Shown here piece after piece: positions 24,851 through 37,709 of a stretch of DNA of 64,000 nt; position 1 is the first letter of the stretch, and each line of letters begins with the position of its first letter. Location of the stretch: the NCBI GenBank assembly GCA_030248215.1, contig JASANG010001649.1:372001-436000 (forward strand), written 5' to 3'. The position numbers and the translations under genes were made by a program. This stretch comes from Enoplolaimus lenunculus (Eukaryota; Nematoda; Enoplea; Enoplida; Thoracostomopsidae). The notes under the pieces were generated by a model. It did no database searches and was not told the DNA's origin. It saw nothing but the letters and a program-made list of their open reading frames with translations.

Positions 24851-27205
24851 AAATAGAAGAATGATTCAAACTGCTCAAAGAATTAGCAGATTAACCGATT
24901 TGACATGCGGGAGACGTAGCAAAAACACAACTCATCAGAATTTTTGTTTATTTTCGTAGAATTACTTCACAAATCAGAGTTCCGATTTTCCAAGGGCATT
25001 ACTAACTAAATGCATAACGTCTACGCTAAAATAGTAATTGCAGCCTGCGCACATCATAAAACAGTTACGAGATAATGTAAAGTGCACACTTGAGTAATTA
25101 TGAAATTTAGTATCAAAATAAACTTATATATCATATTTCTAGTCGAGCATATAAGCAAAATACTATTGGAAAATTTGAACGAAACGCGAAATATTTGCGT
25201 CGTTGTTGTCTAAGAGCTAAGAAGCTACAGCTTATTCCTACATGCTCTAATTCACCTATAAAATATAAATAAGAAGCCGTTGCTAGAACAAGTAGTCTCG
25301 GTGCAAATTGGTATTTTGAATTAATGAACAATCTAAGAATGCGATAACCATTTTCTACAGTGAATTTTCCTATTTTTAGCAGACATCGCTTTTCAAGCTA
25401 GGACTTGAATACAGCTCGATCGGGTGGGAGGCGTTTACTGTCGCTGCTCCGCTATTGGACCTTGAACTCAAGCTTGATGTGGCTCTCACGTCTTGTGAAG
25501 ATTTAGTACTACATACATGTGTATTAATGCCGTGCTTAGTGCCCCCCATACTTTCCAAATTGGGGTCGCTCACACCCAAAAAGCCCCTCACAAAATTTTA
25601 AAATTAATTTGCATTAAACTTTTAATCTAATTCGAATGATTATCGCATGGCGTTTTGCCCGCTTGCTTCTCAAAGTACTCTGCCAGAGGGGTGAAGATAT
25701 TGACGATGGCAACCCCCTAACTGTGACTTAGGGCCGCTCACATTGCCTTTGGAGCGGCTTTCACACCGTAAGCGTGGCCTTGGTTTAAATTGTTAAACAT
25801 GGTGCATTATGTATTGATTGTATGTAATCAGATTCAATTAGTTTCTCATATCATACGCTATGTAGGAAATGGTTAATATTTTCTACTTTCATGGTGTACG
25901 CAGTAAAAGTCCAGAACGAATCCAAGGAAAAACTATTTTGGTTAAACATAGTTGTCGTGTCCGAACTGTTTGCAAGAATATAAAACAAGATGTATGCCTC
26001 CAAAGTACTTATACGAATGATATAGGTACGAAGGTTTAGGTTTTACTATTAACCTATTACATTCTAGAATTCAACAATAGTTTTTACAAGCTAAGACACT
26101 CGCTCCAGAAACCATTACGTGAACTGATTGCTAGTTGAAATGCAATCCTGACTGCGTCCCTAATATGCGTCGGTCAATATGAGAACGTTTGCTCCCAAAC
26201 TTTGCAAATCTTCTGTTTTATGACGCAACATGAGCACAACCGTGCGCAGTTTGTTTATCAAATGCAGTTTTCATCCTATGATATCAATTAATGTTAATAT
26301 CAATTAAAATACCACCTTTATCTTTGAGGAGAAATTTAATTGGTCCCAGCTTGGATGACCTAAAAACATTCTTGAAACATAGGGGACATTTTTCAAAAAA
26401 GTACCACTCCTATAAAATACGGATTTTTGCTTTATATACAATCCTATAATGTGCATTGAATAATACAATGACAGAGCCCTATACATCGTAAAACACAACT
26501 TGACTACAAAATATACCTGGCTAGACACATTAAACGCCACATTACGCTGAAGTTTCAACTTGTGTTTTGCAGGAACTAATAAAGCACCTCTACGCCTAAG
26601 TTGAAAAATAAATCAAAATTTAGGTAAACGAACAATAATTGATGTAGACTGCTCTGTCATGGTTAATATCATAGCACGTTTTTCAAATCATATTCTTCCG
26701 AATAAACAAATAACCAATTTTGTAGCACTTGTGGCAACTTATAATCAAAAACGTCCACCGGGGCGATTTGATACGTAGTATTAAAGTTTTGGCGCGTATT
26801 TTGTTGTCGCCGCCGGTGACGAGGGTAGCTAGGTAATTTATTTCTAAAATAAACCTACTATAATAATAATCATCAGCCACAGCATGGTACCAAATATATA
26901 GCTTTATTTAGCAACTGTATTATATAGACAGCCTGTGTACTGTGATAGTTTGCCGTGTTTAGTATCAAAACGAAGCTTGTATACCGGAAACTAAACAGTT
27001 CTAGCTGAATATGTATAAAGGAAATACTGTTTACCAATAGGAAATATCAGCGGTGTAGCTAGCATTTCACTTCCAAAGAGAATACTTTAAGGAAAGACTT
27101 TTGCAAGCAAGCGTAGCGGGTTATCGAAAAAATTTATGATTTTGGAATGTTACAGATTAATTGCAAAAATATCTTCCTTTTTGATACAGAATCAAAAATT
27201 TTAGG
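24851..27205. other. Gene-free stretch
   Basis: No supported exon. A 71-codon minus-strand frame at 25376-25591 lies in sequence that looks repeat-derived (C-rich block near 25540). Confidence 0.4.
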
Positions 27206-27209
27206 GTTG

Positions 27210-27229
27210 TATATATATAGATATATATA

Positions 27230-27262
<33 letters not shown>

Positions 27263-27290
27263 TTATTTATAGATATATATATATATATTT
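27210..27290. repeat. AT microsatellite
   Basis: About 80 bp of almost pure TA dinucleotide with a few single-base interruptions. Confidence 0.95.
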
Positions 27291-28696
27291 AGATTACCCT
27301 TTGCATACTTGGGAAATGTTGAAAACCAGGACAGTGACTACAGAACAGAGGTACAGGCAACATAAGATATTTTCAATCAAGTAATAGATTTTTGTACTCG
27401 GTGAAGAGACCCAAACATGAATTGAAATGACGTTAATTTGAGTTTCGGCCTGCTTTCCACCATTTAAGTCTAATGGTGCTTATCCAAAAGTATAATGCTT
27501 GAGTTTGATAATAGTTTTTGGCACAAAAAGGCTCTGTTCAAGCAATGGTTCCTATGTTGTCTACTACGTCCCAGGAGTAATTGAAAAGTTTGCGCTAATA
27601 AATTATGCAAACGTTTTACTAAAGTTAAATGCAGCCGAAATTGTAAGGTTTATTGTTGTGGAAACAAATATTGTACCGGTTTAATAGTTGTACCCGTCAG
27701 AGCCGGGTAGAGTGTTCGCTCGACTTTTAGTACCAGATTCTTGTACCCGGTCAGCTGGTGTGTTGAAAACTTTGGGTTGAAAATTATTCATCTGAAGCTC
27801 ACAATGTGGTTGCTTGATAAATCGTTGAAATACATGCGGTGGATACATCGCAAATGACTTAAAAATATTTTGCGTCTTTCGCACAATTTATAAGATTACA
27901 ATATAGAATTATTTGATGGCCACATTTTAAAACCTCAATATTTTTTGAAACAATTAATCACTTGTTCTCTGGAAGAACAACCCATAACAACAAGGAAATA
28001 ATCGAAGAACAGAAATTTTACGCATCTGAATTGCAGCATCTTTTATTGTACAATTGTGTTAGTACATTTTCCTTAGTTCTGCTATTAGTATTAACTGACA
28101 GCCGTAGTTGCAACATATGTGCAACTTTCCTAAAGTACGGGTGTTTCAAACAAATACTTTCACATCACGCATGCAACCTCATTCCATAAATTATAGAAGG
28201 TTTTTTAGACAATGAATCTATATGCACAAGTTCTTTTGTAAAACGATCATGTTATAAATTTTCAAAAACTATCTCCTGCTTAGTTGGAACGGTGCCCATA
28301 ATACGTATGTGAGGCGTTCCAGCTTCAATAATATAGTCATCGCACGGCGCGAGTTAGCAAACACTGGTGGTGTTCATCGAGAAAACATTATAAAAATATT
28401 TCCGTTACAGTGTCAACAATGATTTAAGGCAGCGTTGCAGTAGAAGATTAACCCCTAAAAAGCCGTTTGCTCCAACAGTTCTTTGTATCTCTCACCAAAA
28501 AGCCGAAAATAATTTTTTTGACGATGCGGCCTAGTCTATTTACATATAACAGTCTATTGGTTTTCATGCATTAAAACTTCAAAATCAACAAATCAAAGTT
28601 TCAACCTCAGATGCTACTACGCGCGGACACATTGTTACTCGCAAGAAATCGTTTGGAAATGAAAACAGTAAACAACCAAACATATAAGAAAAATAT
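27291..28696. other. Gene-free stretch with one family F repeat
   Basis: At 28282-28336 a family F unit reads GGAACGGTGCCCATAATACG, then TATGTGAGGCGTTCCAGC. No exon recognised. Confidence 0.5.
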
Positions 28697-28704
28697 AGTA
28701 TCGA

Positions 28705-28867
28705 CGCGCCCGTAGCCAAGGGGGCCAGTGAGGCTCAGCCCCCTCCCCTAGACAAATTTTGCTCTCTCGAAAATTTTCAACCTTGTTTTTAAATCATTGA
28801 AAACCCTTGTATGCCACTCCTGATAATCTTTTTGCCCCCCTAGCAAGGTGCGCTGGCTACGGACCTG
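28705..28867. mobile_element. hAT-like MITE family A with perfect target duplication
   Basis: 163 bp with ends CGCGCCCGTAGCCA and CTGGCTACGGACCTG. The 8-bp target duplication AGTATCGA is perfect at 28697-28704 and 28868-28875. Interior AAATCATTGAAAACCC and the C-rich block as in the other copies. Confidence 0.95.
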
Positions 28868-28875
28868 AGTATCGA

Positions 28876-29290
28876 GGAACCCTAGATAGAATTTCTCTGT
28901 TTCTGTTCTAAGAGTCGTGCTAAACGCCTCCCGAGAACTGAGAGAGAACTACAGTACGTAACTTTTCACTTTTCTACTATAAACGTTCATTGATGGCCGT
29001 GGTTATTACACCCCGTTGTCCACTATTCAGCTATGGTTTAGGAAAAAGCAACGGTTTGTCAAGCGTGAAATGATATACGTCAACTAATTTGAGTCCCAGT
29101 AGTTCTGTGTAAGTTCTGAAAAATGCGTTTATTTGTGTATTCTGATCACGCGGAATTGTTCAAAAAAGTTTCGTGCACTGCTTAATTCAAAATCGTTGAC
29201 CGGAAACACTTAAACCGCGAGTATTCGGTGTCCGGCCATCCTGGTGTCCTGCAGCAGTAGGTTGGTGTGAAATATATACATTGACTAGTA
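28876..29290. other. Gene-free stretch
   Basis: Nothing recognised. Confidence 0.4.
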
Positions 29291-29291
29291 G

Positions 29292-29425
29292 GCACGCCCG
29301 TAGCCAGCTTACGATGCTAGAGGGGCAAAAAAAATTTCAGGACGGGCATACAAAGGTTTTCAACGACTTACAAACACGGTTGAAACTTTTCAAGGGGGCC
29401 CAAAATGAGCCGCCCCTAGCCGCCT
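29292..29425. mobile_element. hAT-like MITE family A, right end worn
   Basis: Left end CACGCCCGTAGCCAGC, with AAAGGTTTTCAACGACTTAC inside. The right end has lost the GGCTACGGG string. It forms the first part of a chance 155-codon plus-strand frame (29281-29748). Confidence 0.75.
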
Positions 29426-30175
29426 GTAAAAGTTCTTTTCTAGCAAAGAAAATGAGAAAACTAGCTTTGTCGCGCAATAGATCGCGAAGGAGTCTTAAAA
29501 GTACAACATACATGCTAAAGATGAAATTCACCCATGGTTTTGCGTCTCTATTCACGGATTGCATTAGTGAAACATATTTGCAACTTTTATTTCATAATAC
29601 ACAGCATTTTGCAAATTTCACTCATTTTTTCATTTATTGCAAATTGATTAGGTTTTTCTTTGATTTAGAACGAGAAAAATTAAGAAAAGAAAAAAAATTT
29701 AAACCAGTTGCCAACTTTGAAGGTAAGACTATAATTTTTTGTGTATAACGAAAACCTATTCAATCTAGATTTCCTGATAGTTTAATTTCAAATTTAAACA
29801 AGTAATTTTTATACAATCGTGTTGTCCAGAGTCGCAACAACGGTCCCAAAAGGTGGGCACATCGCTGCTGTGTCTTCTACAACCAATAAATTCTTTTCCA
29901 ATTTTTACTCAATGTACCTAAAATTGTTTAGAGAACCCTAAGAGGAGAGGGAGTTCAACAGTACCTCATACACATATCTACCGGCTGTAATGCCTATCAT
30001 GATTTAGCAATCAGTAGTCAAACAAACGTGCCACGACAGCTGCGATTTTAAAGTTGCTGACCAAAATCGCAGGACTCTGAATTTTGCATATACTTGATCA
30101 GCAGCTAGAAGATGTACAATTATCTACCAATACGTGCTGTATTTAGTTCAAAATTGGATCATGAGTTAGGAACAA
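29426..30175. other. Gene-free stretch
   Basis: Nothing recognised beyond the tail of a chance open frame. Confidence 0.4.
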
Positions 30176-30400
30176 GGGCCCATATTCTCAAATGAATAAA
30201 GCACCTATCACCAGTTAGTAATTGGTTTTCAAACGAACGAACTGGTGCAATTGCAGATTTCAAAATTAATGCGCAGACGTAAAATATTAAATCGAATGCA
30301 ATAAATGTGCTGAATTTAAAACTCACCATTCCCTGGTTCGACGGTTACAAGACATATCACCAAATAGTTATAGGTGCTACCCACATTTGAGAATACGGGC
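30176..30400. repeat. MITE family C, copy at 30.2 kb
   Basis: GGGCCCATATTCTCAAATG on the left and CATTTGAGAATACGGGC on the right, with CACCTATCACCAGTTAGTAA inside. One of the best preserved copies. Confidence 0.85.
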
Positions 30401-31427
30401 TAACTTGCCAAACAAACGTTCCGCGACATCTACGATTTTGAAGTTGAGGGCCAAAGTTGCATGACAAGTTGTCAAAATGTTCTAAAATCTGAACCTCACA
30501 TATCCGGGGTCGACAGCATGAACATCTATAACCAACTATAAATATATGTGCTGTGTTTACTTAAAAATTGCAGCCCTAAATTCAACACTTACATCAAATA
30601 TAAAGCAAACGGAGAACCTTGGGCTATAACCAGTTAAAGACGCTCTATTCAGTCTTAGACGGGCATACACGACTTGGTCCGCAGACCACCAGACAGAGTG
30701 GACAATGTAAGAAAATCATACGGAAACTCTCAGCGGTATTCGTGTGCCAGACTACAAATGAGGTTGCAAGCCTTGTATCGGTATCTCGGCGCGTGTACAA
30801 GTTGGAACAGGGGGTATATATCTGTGAACGAAATTTCTGAAGAGAACCGAAAAATATTGTTTTACATGCTTTAGAGTTACTTCCAGAGTTGTACAGTTTA
30901 AAAAGTTTACTCGCTCGCTCGCAAAAGGTTCAGGGAAACTTTAAATCAGGTTAGGACCGCTGCAAACAGGGAGGTTCGCAGGGAACTATATTTTAGGGGC
31001 ACCGTAAAATTTTGATAGCCCCTACAAATGCAATTAAAGATTGTTTACTTTTAGACCATGTTTATTTGGGGGGCGCCGCCAGCGAAAGTTGTGGGGCCAC
31101 GGCCCCTCAATGTCCCCCGTTGGGATGATCTTCCTTCCAAATTGAATCATAGCTACGCCGCTCGTGGTTATAGTAGGAAATATGCGGTACCAGACAAATA
31201 TCATATGGCTTTCTGGCTGTATGGACCTTTAGCCGACGTTCTAGAAATTGTCTGGCTTGAAGATTCAACGGTTCTTGAAGAGCGAGTTAATTGTAACCAG
31301 CGAGGATCTTGTGTGAAAGTGATAATTTTTTCGTTGGTTGAATGCTGGTCTGGCAATCAAGTGTAAATATGGTTTGAGTAGTATGTTTGTTTACTAGTAT
31401 CAAAAGTAAATAATCATGAACACAAGA
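30401..31427. other. Gene-free stretch
   Basis: A 102-codon plus-strand frame (31058-31366) begins in a G/C-rich block (GGGGGGCGCCGCCAGCG) that looks like a worn transposon end. No domain or splice pattern. Confidence 0.4.
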
Positions 31428-31428
31428 C

Positions 31429-31560
31429 TGCGCAACTGGGTAAATTCTGTGTACAAACGAATACACATCGCACGTTGAGTTTTTGGCTCACTTACCATTA
31501 ACGGGAAAGTACTACATGTGCTATATACTCTTTTGTACACAGACTGTGCCCAGTTGCGTA
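31429..31560. repeat. Short inverted-repeat element (family N)
   Basis: About 30 bp at each end are complementary: GCGCAACTGGGTAAATTCTG and TGTGTACAAA on the left, TTTGTACACA and CTGTGCCCAGTTGCG on the right. Single copy in the window. Confidence 0.7.
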
Positions 31561-33352
31561 CATACTCTTGTAGTGGCAAAAACTCGTGTGCTAGAAGCCA
31601 AACATCATTTTAGTGCTAAACGCTAATACAAAATTTTTGTTTTGATCCGTGTTGTGGGGCTGCAGGCCGGATTGCCCCTGTCTGCGATGCACCATTGGCT
31701 CATTGGAATCAACTGAATGTCTTCAAGAAAGTATCATTCAAATTCGTCTGAGCCCCCAAGTTAACAACGGTACAATAACTCCAGAATTTCATAATAACCA
31801 TTCAGCTTTACTTGTTTGAGGACACCCATGCATAATACAAACGCTTTCCTTATCAGTTCTTCATAAATAAATATCAAATTCCGGTACTATCTCAACCAAG
31901 TAAAGGCTACGGTATAAATTGTGACCAAAGAAATCTTGATGAAAGCAATAAATCGAGTTATCTCAATGAACCACAGAAAAAGTTTTGCGACGACATTTCA
32001 AAGCACTTGAGTGCAAGTAGTGACCATTCCGATCATTTCTATATTGACGACGGACAAACCCTTGAATATTTCTTTTGATTTTAGACCAGAAAAGTCTCTG
32101 ATACGGTTCTGGAGCAAGTGACTACACTATCCGACGTGAAGCTTTGAGCAATACACGTTGAATGGACACTAAGAAAATGCCGCTTATAAGCGAAGAATAA
32201 AGTAGGGAAGGACGTATACAACCGGGCATCTACGTCATAAAGAGATAGATTTAGCTTCTCAAATTTCTAGCGAGGTGAGAAAAACATTTTGCAGGCTTAA
32301 ATCTGCTGCGGTGTATACTAGAGGGCAAAAATTTTCGTCGCTCGCTTAGCTCATTCGTATTACGAAACTTTTAAGTAAAAAATTCTGGCTACGCGACGCC
32401 TTGAGGATCTAACATGATGCATCCTACGAGTTTCGTCACTCATCACTCTGAACTCATGAAATATATATGTATATTGACTTCTTTATTATTGGACAATTCT
32501 TACTCTAAACGTTCTGGCTATGCCCTACACTTAAAATTGTCCACATTCATAATGAATACTTTACTTGAATATAGACAATTATGTAGCAATGCATCTTCAA
32601 AAGGCCTGTAAACCATTCGCACAATACCTGACTCTTGCGAACCTGAAAATACTCATTTCGTGTCCGAAACTGGCTCCGTGAATTGTTCCGTGGAAGTCGA
32701 AATTTTTTAGCAATCGCCTCAAATCCTGGGTCGCCTAAACAGGCTAGGAGTCGTAGTTCTACAAGACCACAAGCCAATTTAAATTTCGCTCATAAGCTGC
32801 AGTTAGTTTAACAACCTGTTGACAGAGCCACTGCTCGTCTTCTAAATTCCTATTTATGCTCAAATCAGTTTAGTTTATTATAACGCGGTTAACTCAAATT
32901 CACACGTGTAAGCTAAACCTAGACAATGCATGACTGCTAGGTAATAGGACTCAAACAGTGCGTATTGCTTGTAGCCATGGCAATAGAAATGCATTATTTA
33001 TCTTGATTAACGTTAAAATTAGTACCTTCAACTGCTACGTACAAGTGTATAAAATTGTTGATAGCTTTCGGATAGGGCTGACAAAAGAACCTACGTGTTA
33101 CGGGTATAAAAAGTGGTAAAGCTAATACGTGTACGTTTCTAGCATAGGCTCGGGTTTTGTCGAACTAGAATTGAGGTAGAACCTAGGGTGCGAATAAAAC
33201 TTTGGATTTGGCGTCAGGTTCGGTTAAATTGAATGTTTTGAATCGGATTTGGCAAAGTATATCTACAATGAGTACCGAATCGGTTGAGTCGGCGGTTTGA
33301 TGACGCTATGGCTTGAAGCAGATGTAAACGCTTAAATTCAGAGATCGTATTC
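31561..33352. other. Gene-free stretch
   Basis: Contains a worn family G' fragment at about 31585-31700 (AGAAGCCAAACATCATTTTA). No exon was recognised. Confidence 0.4.
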
Positions 33353-33563
33353 TTAAATGTGTGTAGCACCTATCACTATTCGGTGATAAGTCCTGTAACT
33401 TCGGAACCAGCGTATAGTGAGGTTCGAAATTCAGCGCGTTGTTCGCGTTTGCCTTGCCCTACTTCTGTGCCAATTTTGAGATCTGTACTTGTAAATGTTC
33501 GTCCGTTTCAAAACCTATCGGTAACTGATGATACGTGTTATACGCATTTGAGAATATGGGCCC
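33353..33563. repeat. MITE family C, copy at 33.4 kb
   Basis: CGTATTCTTAAATGTGTGTA and the right end CATTTGAGAATATGGGCCC, with the shared interior GAGGTTCGAAATTCAG also found in the 56.4-kb copy. A TTAGG-type tract follows directly (33564-33600). Confidence 0.85.
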
Positions 33564-33899
33564 AGGATTAGGTTTAGGTTTAGATTCTTTCAGCTTGGCC
33601 TTTAGGTTGATGAAATAAAATAAATTGTTTAATACTGAGTTGTCACCTGCAGGTGTGTTTTGAGCTTTGTTTGGAGATTAAACCTTCGACAAACGAGTGA
33701 TATATTTTATAAAATCACGATACCCTTTTTGAAATCTTTGGTCAGTTTTTGCCAATATTTTATAGTAACTTTTAAAATATGGCTTATGAGCATCTGCTTA
33801 CCAAGATACGAACGGTTTGGTACTGATACAATAACGGTCATTTATAAGTAAACTTTTAAATAGAAAAATTTCACGGTTTAAAAATCATCCGATGCATAG

Positions 33900-34064
33900 A
33901 ACAGGAACATATACAGTAGTGTAAGTAAATTCGTTAGCCTAAGCTTAAGCCCTAGGCTAAGGATAATCCAGTACCGACGCCTGAGTTTAACTTTAAGCCC
34001 AACAAGCCTAAGCAAAAAAATTAGTCTAAAACATAAACTTTTCGCCCCCAAATATTGACATGGG
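33900..34064. repeat. Family D repeat
   Basis: GTTAGCCTAAGCTTAAGCCC, then TAGGCTAAGG (a short inverted pair), AGCCTAAGC, AAATTAGTCTAAAAC and a worn right end TTCGCCCCCAAATATTGAC. Confidence 0.6.
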
Positions 34065-34713
34065 CATTCTGTCAATATATGTACTATTTGGCAGTTACGA
34101 AATATTTGGTAGTTGTATATTAACGAAAACTGGCACCAGGTTTTTACACAAACGGATATCCGGTTACATCCAGCTCGATTGATGCTACATACAGCATTAA
34201 ATAGCTGTTCAGAATATCAATTCAAGTTGAAAATAGCCGTAAATTATGCGCTTTGTCGTTCCAAAAATCTCAGTCCTAGTTTGTGTTATAATATTAACAA
34301 CACGTACTGATTTGTCCATAACTTGTAAACGCTACATTCAAAGCTACTTTTATAGAATCAAACTAAACACACGGACAATACTTAAACGTTTTAGGCCCAA
34401 CAATCAATGTGTGACTAACCAACCTATCTAAAATTGAAACTAGACTGGACTAAAGCTTGGTTTAGCATATAGACTACTACAATTGCACGCTTGTGGAGAG
34501 TATTTGGTGTGTTTACCTAAGGTTTTCTATCATTTGCTGACGCATAATTAAAGGTTTTGCGTTTTGTTGGGCTGAACGCAATTTATTTTGAATAGCAAAC
34601 GTTGAAATACATGGACACAGTTGCCGAAGACGAGATGGCGAACCTGCGATAAATTTTTTAGAGCTGAGTTAAGTTTCGTCGGAGTTAATCCGATCGACTT
34701 TATCCGACCTTGG
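34065..34713. other. Gene-free stretch
   Basis: Nothing recognised beyond chance frames. Confidence 0.4.
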
Positions 34714-34902
34714 TAAGGGAGGCGCTATACTTTTGATGACGTCCGGCGCAGTCCGTCACTATCCGGAGCGGTCCGAAGTCGTCCGGTGCGATCCGTCTGC
34801 GTGAGATATTGTACGCGAATTACTCACATACGATAGCGTATGGTGACGGACATAGACGCACTTTACCGGATGACGCCGAACGACAAGTATAGCACCGCCC
34901 TA
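34714..34902. mobile_element. GC-rich MITE family B, copy 1 (TA-flanked)
   Basis: Inverted ends AGGGAGGCGCTATACTT and AAGTATAGCACCGCCC, flanked by TA. The interior holds repeated (g)tCCGgcG-type triplet blocks such as GTCCGGCGCAGTCCGTCAC and, inverted, GGTGACGGAC. Confidence 0.85.
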
Positions 34903-35525
34903 TCTATGGCTGCTCTAAGTATCGGTAGGCTACCGCAATTGCGTACAATTTATGTTTACCTATTTAGCTGTATTTGAACGGGCTTTATTTTATAGAAAAC
35001 AAAGGATCAAACACAGGTTTATATTGACCTGTTGAAGGCTGGAAGCATATCCTAAAAACAATTTTTCATCCAATGACATTTTGTGGTAACAAAAACAATC
35101 TGGCCTACAACCTGCAGCCGAACCGTGGAATGTACTGGAGGTCACTGAGTTTCTCAAAGGTTTAACAGGAATAAGGATTATGAAACAATTATAATAGAAG
35201 CAGAAGCGTCGAAGCCACGTACAATACGACTGTCTTTTCAGTTATTACACTCAGCCGGCGGTTGCTCAAAAATTAAAGATATAAGAAGAGTTTTAACAAG
35301 TTATTGGCCTGAGTAAAGGAATAAATTCCTTGGTATTTCTTTAACGAGACTCATGGTAGAGAAAAATAAGCTTTGCAGGCATTGAAGCATAAAGCAATCA
35401 ATAATTACACTGGTTTCATGTTTTCGTACTTTTAAGATTAGGTTTACTATTGTGCTTGCTCCAGGCAATCGCCTGATGGAATTCATGAATCAAAAATGCA
35501 GCGTAGACACCCTATAGTTTAAGCA
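34903..35525. other. Gene-free stretch
   Basis: Nothing recognised. Confidence 0.4.
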
Positions 35526-35701
35526 TACTGGCGGATTCAAGGCGGGTCAATCAGGCCTAGGCCCTGCAACAGGTATCAAAACGAAAATTTTGTATCAACA
35601 CTGGGTACTATAATTGCGCTTTACTTTTCGCTCGTTTGGCAAGTCAGGTTTATACTTTTATTTATCTCGCGATCTATCAGAACTTTTTGGATCCGCCATT
35701 G
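35526..35701. mobile_element. Family G' MITE, copy at 35.5 kb
   Basis: Ends ACTGGCGGATTCAAGG and TTTTTGGATCCGCCATTG are inverted repeats. The interior has TATCAAAACGAAAATTTTG, then ATAATTGCGCTTTACTTTTC. The flanking octamers do not match, so this copy is old. Confidence 0.8.
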
Positions 35702-35839
35702 TGTACACGTGCGAACGTGTGAAAGCAAAAGTAGTAGCTGGCAATTTTCTTTTAATCGCATCATTTCAGAAGTAATTTGGTGGTTGAAATGCAGGTAAAT
35801 CTATGCCAAATGTAGATTATAATAGCACATTATACAATA

Positions 35840-35965
35840 AAAGCAGGGTTGAAACCGGCCTGCGCCACGGCCGGACAGTGCCCAAATGTTGGGCCCGCGG
35901 GCCTAAGCGTACCGGACCTGGGCTTGGGCCGGAAATTTCGGCCCGCGAGCCGAAATAAATCGGAG
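35840..35965. repeat. GC-rich GGCCCGCGGGCC-type repeat
   Basis: A compact GC-rich block in AT-rich DNA, built from variants of GGCCCGCGGGCC, CTTGGGCCGG and TCGGCCCGCGAGCCG, so strongly self-complementary. No coding sense; the family is not known to me. Confidence 0.6.
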
Positions 35966-36184
35966 CAGTGTATGACTTCTTTTTTCCTATGAGTCCATAA
36001 ACTGGACCCTTGGTTTGATATTGTAATAAAAACATTTAGATATATACGTATGTTTGAACCTTAATTCCTTTCAATTTTCATAAATAGATACTGCGGTCTC
36101 ATTTTTAGAAATAAATACTGGCGGTCGTGGCGTAACAAAGATTTTGAAAAAGTAGGGTTACGTTCTGTAAAAATTTCGAAGGAA

Positions 36185-36345
36185 ACTTAGCGGCAGACTG
36201 GTAGCCAGATCGATGACCAGGGTGCTCTACCCCCTAGACGAATTATTACCGCTCTAGAAAATTTTCAATTTTGCTTGCAAGTCATCAGAAACCACTGGTA
36301 TGCCCCTCCTAAAAATTGTAGCCCCCTTAGCTTATAGGAGCATTT
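36185..36345. mobile_element. hAT-like MITE family A, decayed
   Basis: Worn left end GCAGACTGGTAGCCAG and interior CAAGTCATCAGAAACCA, then ATGCCCCTCCTAAAAATTG in family A order. The right terminal repeat is lost. Confidence 0.65.
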
Positions 36346-36364
36346 ACATTTGGAGATAGCGAGA

Positions 36365-36480
36365 CTGTGGTACTTAGAGGCCCGAAGATTTAGACTAAGC
36401 CTTAGGTTTAGCCTTACGCTTAAAATCAGACTATGTTTAGGTGCACGCTTAAGCTTATGGTTTATCTCAGTTTAGTTGGC
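36365..36480. repeat. Degenerate TTAGGC-type tract
   Basis: GACTAAGCCTTAGGTTTAGC, CTTACGCTTAAAATC and GTTTAGGTGCACGCTTAAGC follow one another. Probably a family D interior without its ends. Confidence 0.5.
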
Positions 36481-37064
36481 ATTTACAAATAATTAATATG
36501 GATTGAAAATCAAAAGGTGGTGCATAGAATTTTCGCACCAAAAGGCATATCATAATGGAGACCAGGACGACCGTATTCTATGGGCCCACGTCTCCGAGGC
36601 GCCTGTAGTGATGGAACGTATTAGTACGAGACGGTTGAAGCCAGTAGACCTTGTCATAATCTATGCCTAAGTATTTTGCCGCGTCGCTGTTTTATAACAA
36701 AAAAATGTTACCGTTTATGAACGTATCAAATGAAACAATCACATTTGAATCTGTAAATAAAAAGACAATTTTCTCATATTGTAGAAGCCTGAGGGACGAA
36801 TCAACTTCAGACAAGGTGACCTCATCATCAACCTTGTCTACTGCCCAAAAATAGTTAGCTGCTCACCACCACCTTTATGCAAATTAGGCTTTAGTGTCGT
36901 TCAAAACTATCCACCGAGGTCCTTATACAAAGGAGTTATTTTTTATAAATGATGAGTTTACAACTTATAATTGAGGTCGGGTGTGGAATGTAGTGGTTGA
37001 TCGTTATTAGAAAAAAGAAATACCAATCCATGTAGAATATCGTTCTGGAACACAGCCAAGCTCG
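36481..37064. other. Gene-free stretch
   Basis: Nothing recognised. Confidence 0.4.
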
Positions 37065-37180
37065 TAGCCAATTCACCTCGCTAGCGGAGGCTGCAAATAT
37101 TTAGGATTGGCATGCATGGGTTTGCGATAAATTTACAGGCAGGTTTAAAACTATGTATGGTTTTCCAGTCAGGAGCTGAG
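37065..37180. mobile_element. hAT-like MITE family A, decayed
   Basis: AGCTCGTAGCCAATTCACCT and TTGCGATAAATTTACAGGCA preserve the family A order; the right end is missing. Confidence 0.55.
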
Positions 37181-37709
37181 TTCTTATGGCTCCTGTGGAT
37201 AGGGGACATCTATTAGCTACTGAACACTTTTCACCTACATTTAACGTTATGTTTCAGGCTTTAGGCTTATGCTTAGATAATTTTTTTGTAATTCTGGGCA
37301 AGCGTACAAGAACAGAAACTTTTAAATTAAACAAAATCGTTCAACCCGGGCGAGTTAAAGTAGCTGGCTCTTAAATCCTCATATAAAAGACGTCAGGTTA
37401 CGCAAATTTTCCACTCTTCATTGTAAACACAGAATATTGCAAATTTTGAAACGAGACAAAATAAGCAAATAGAAAGTTTTCTAGCGTTTCACACCACAAG
37501 GCGCTTTGAAATTATACGCCAAATGAAAAATGAAAAATACAATATTTTTTGCCCAGAGTACGGAAAGTGAAAATTGAAAAAAACTAGTACCGTTGCGGCT
37601 TTTAAGAAGGGGCCTCTTCAGTTTTCAAGTGAGTTACAGTTTACCGCAGGTGACGTAGAATCGGTGGTTTATGCGCACAAAAAATGAAAACTATATGAGA
37701 TGAACTATT

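Noticed and set aside
29281-29748. 155-codon plus-strand frame
   Set aside because: The first third is a family A MITE and the rest shows no domain or splice pattern.
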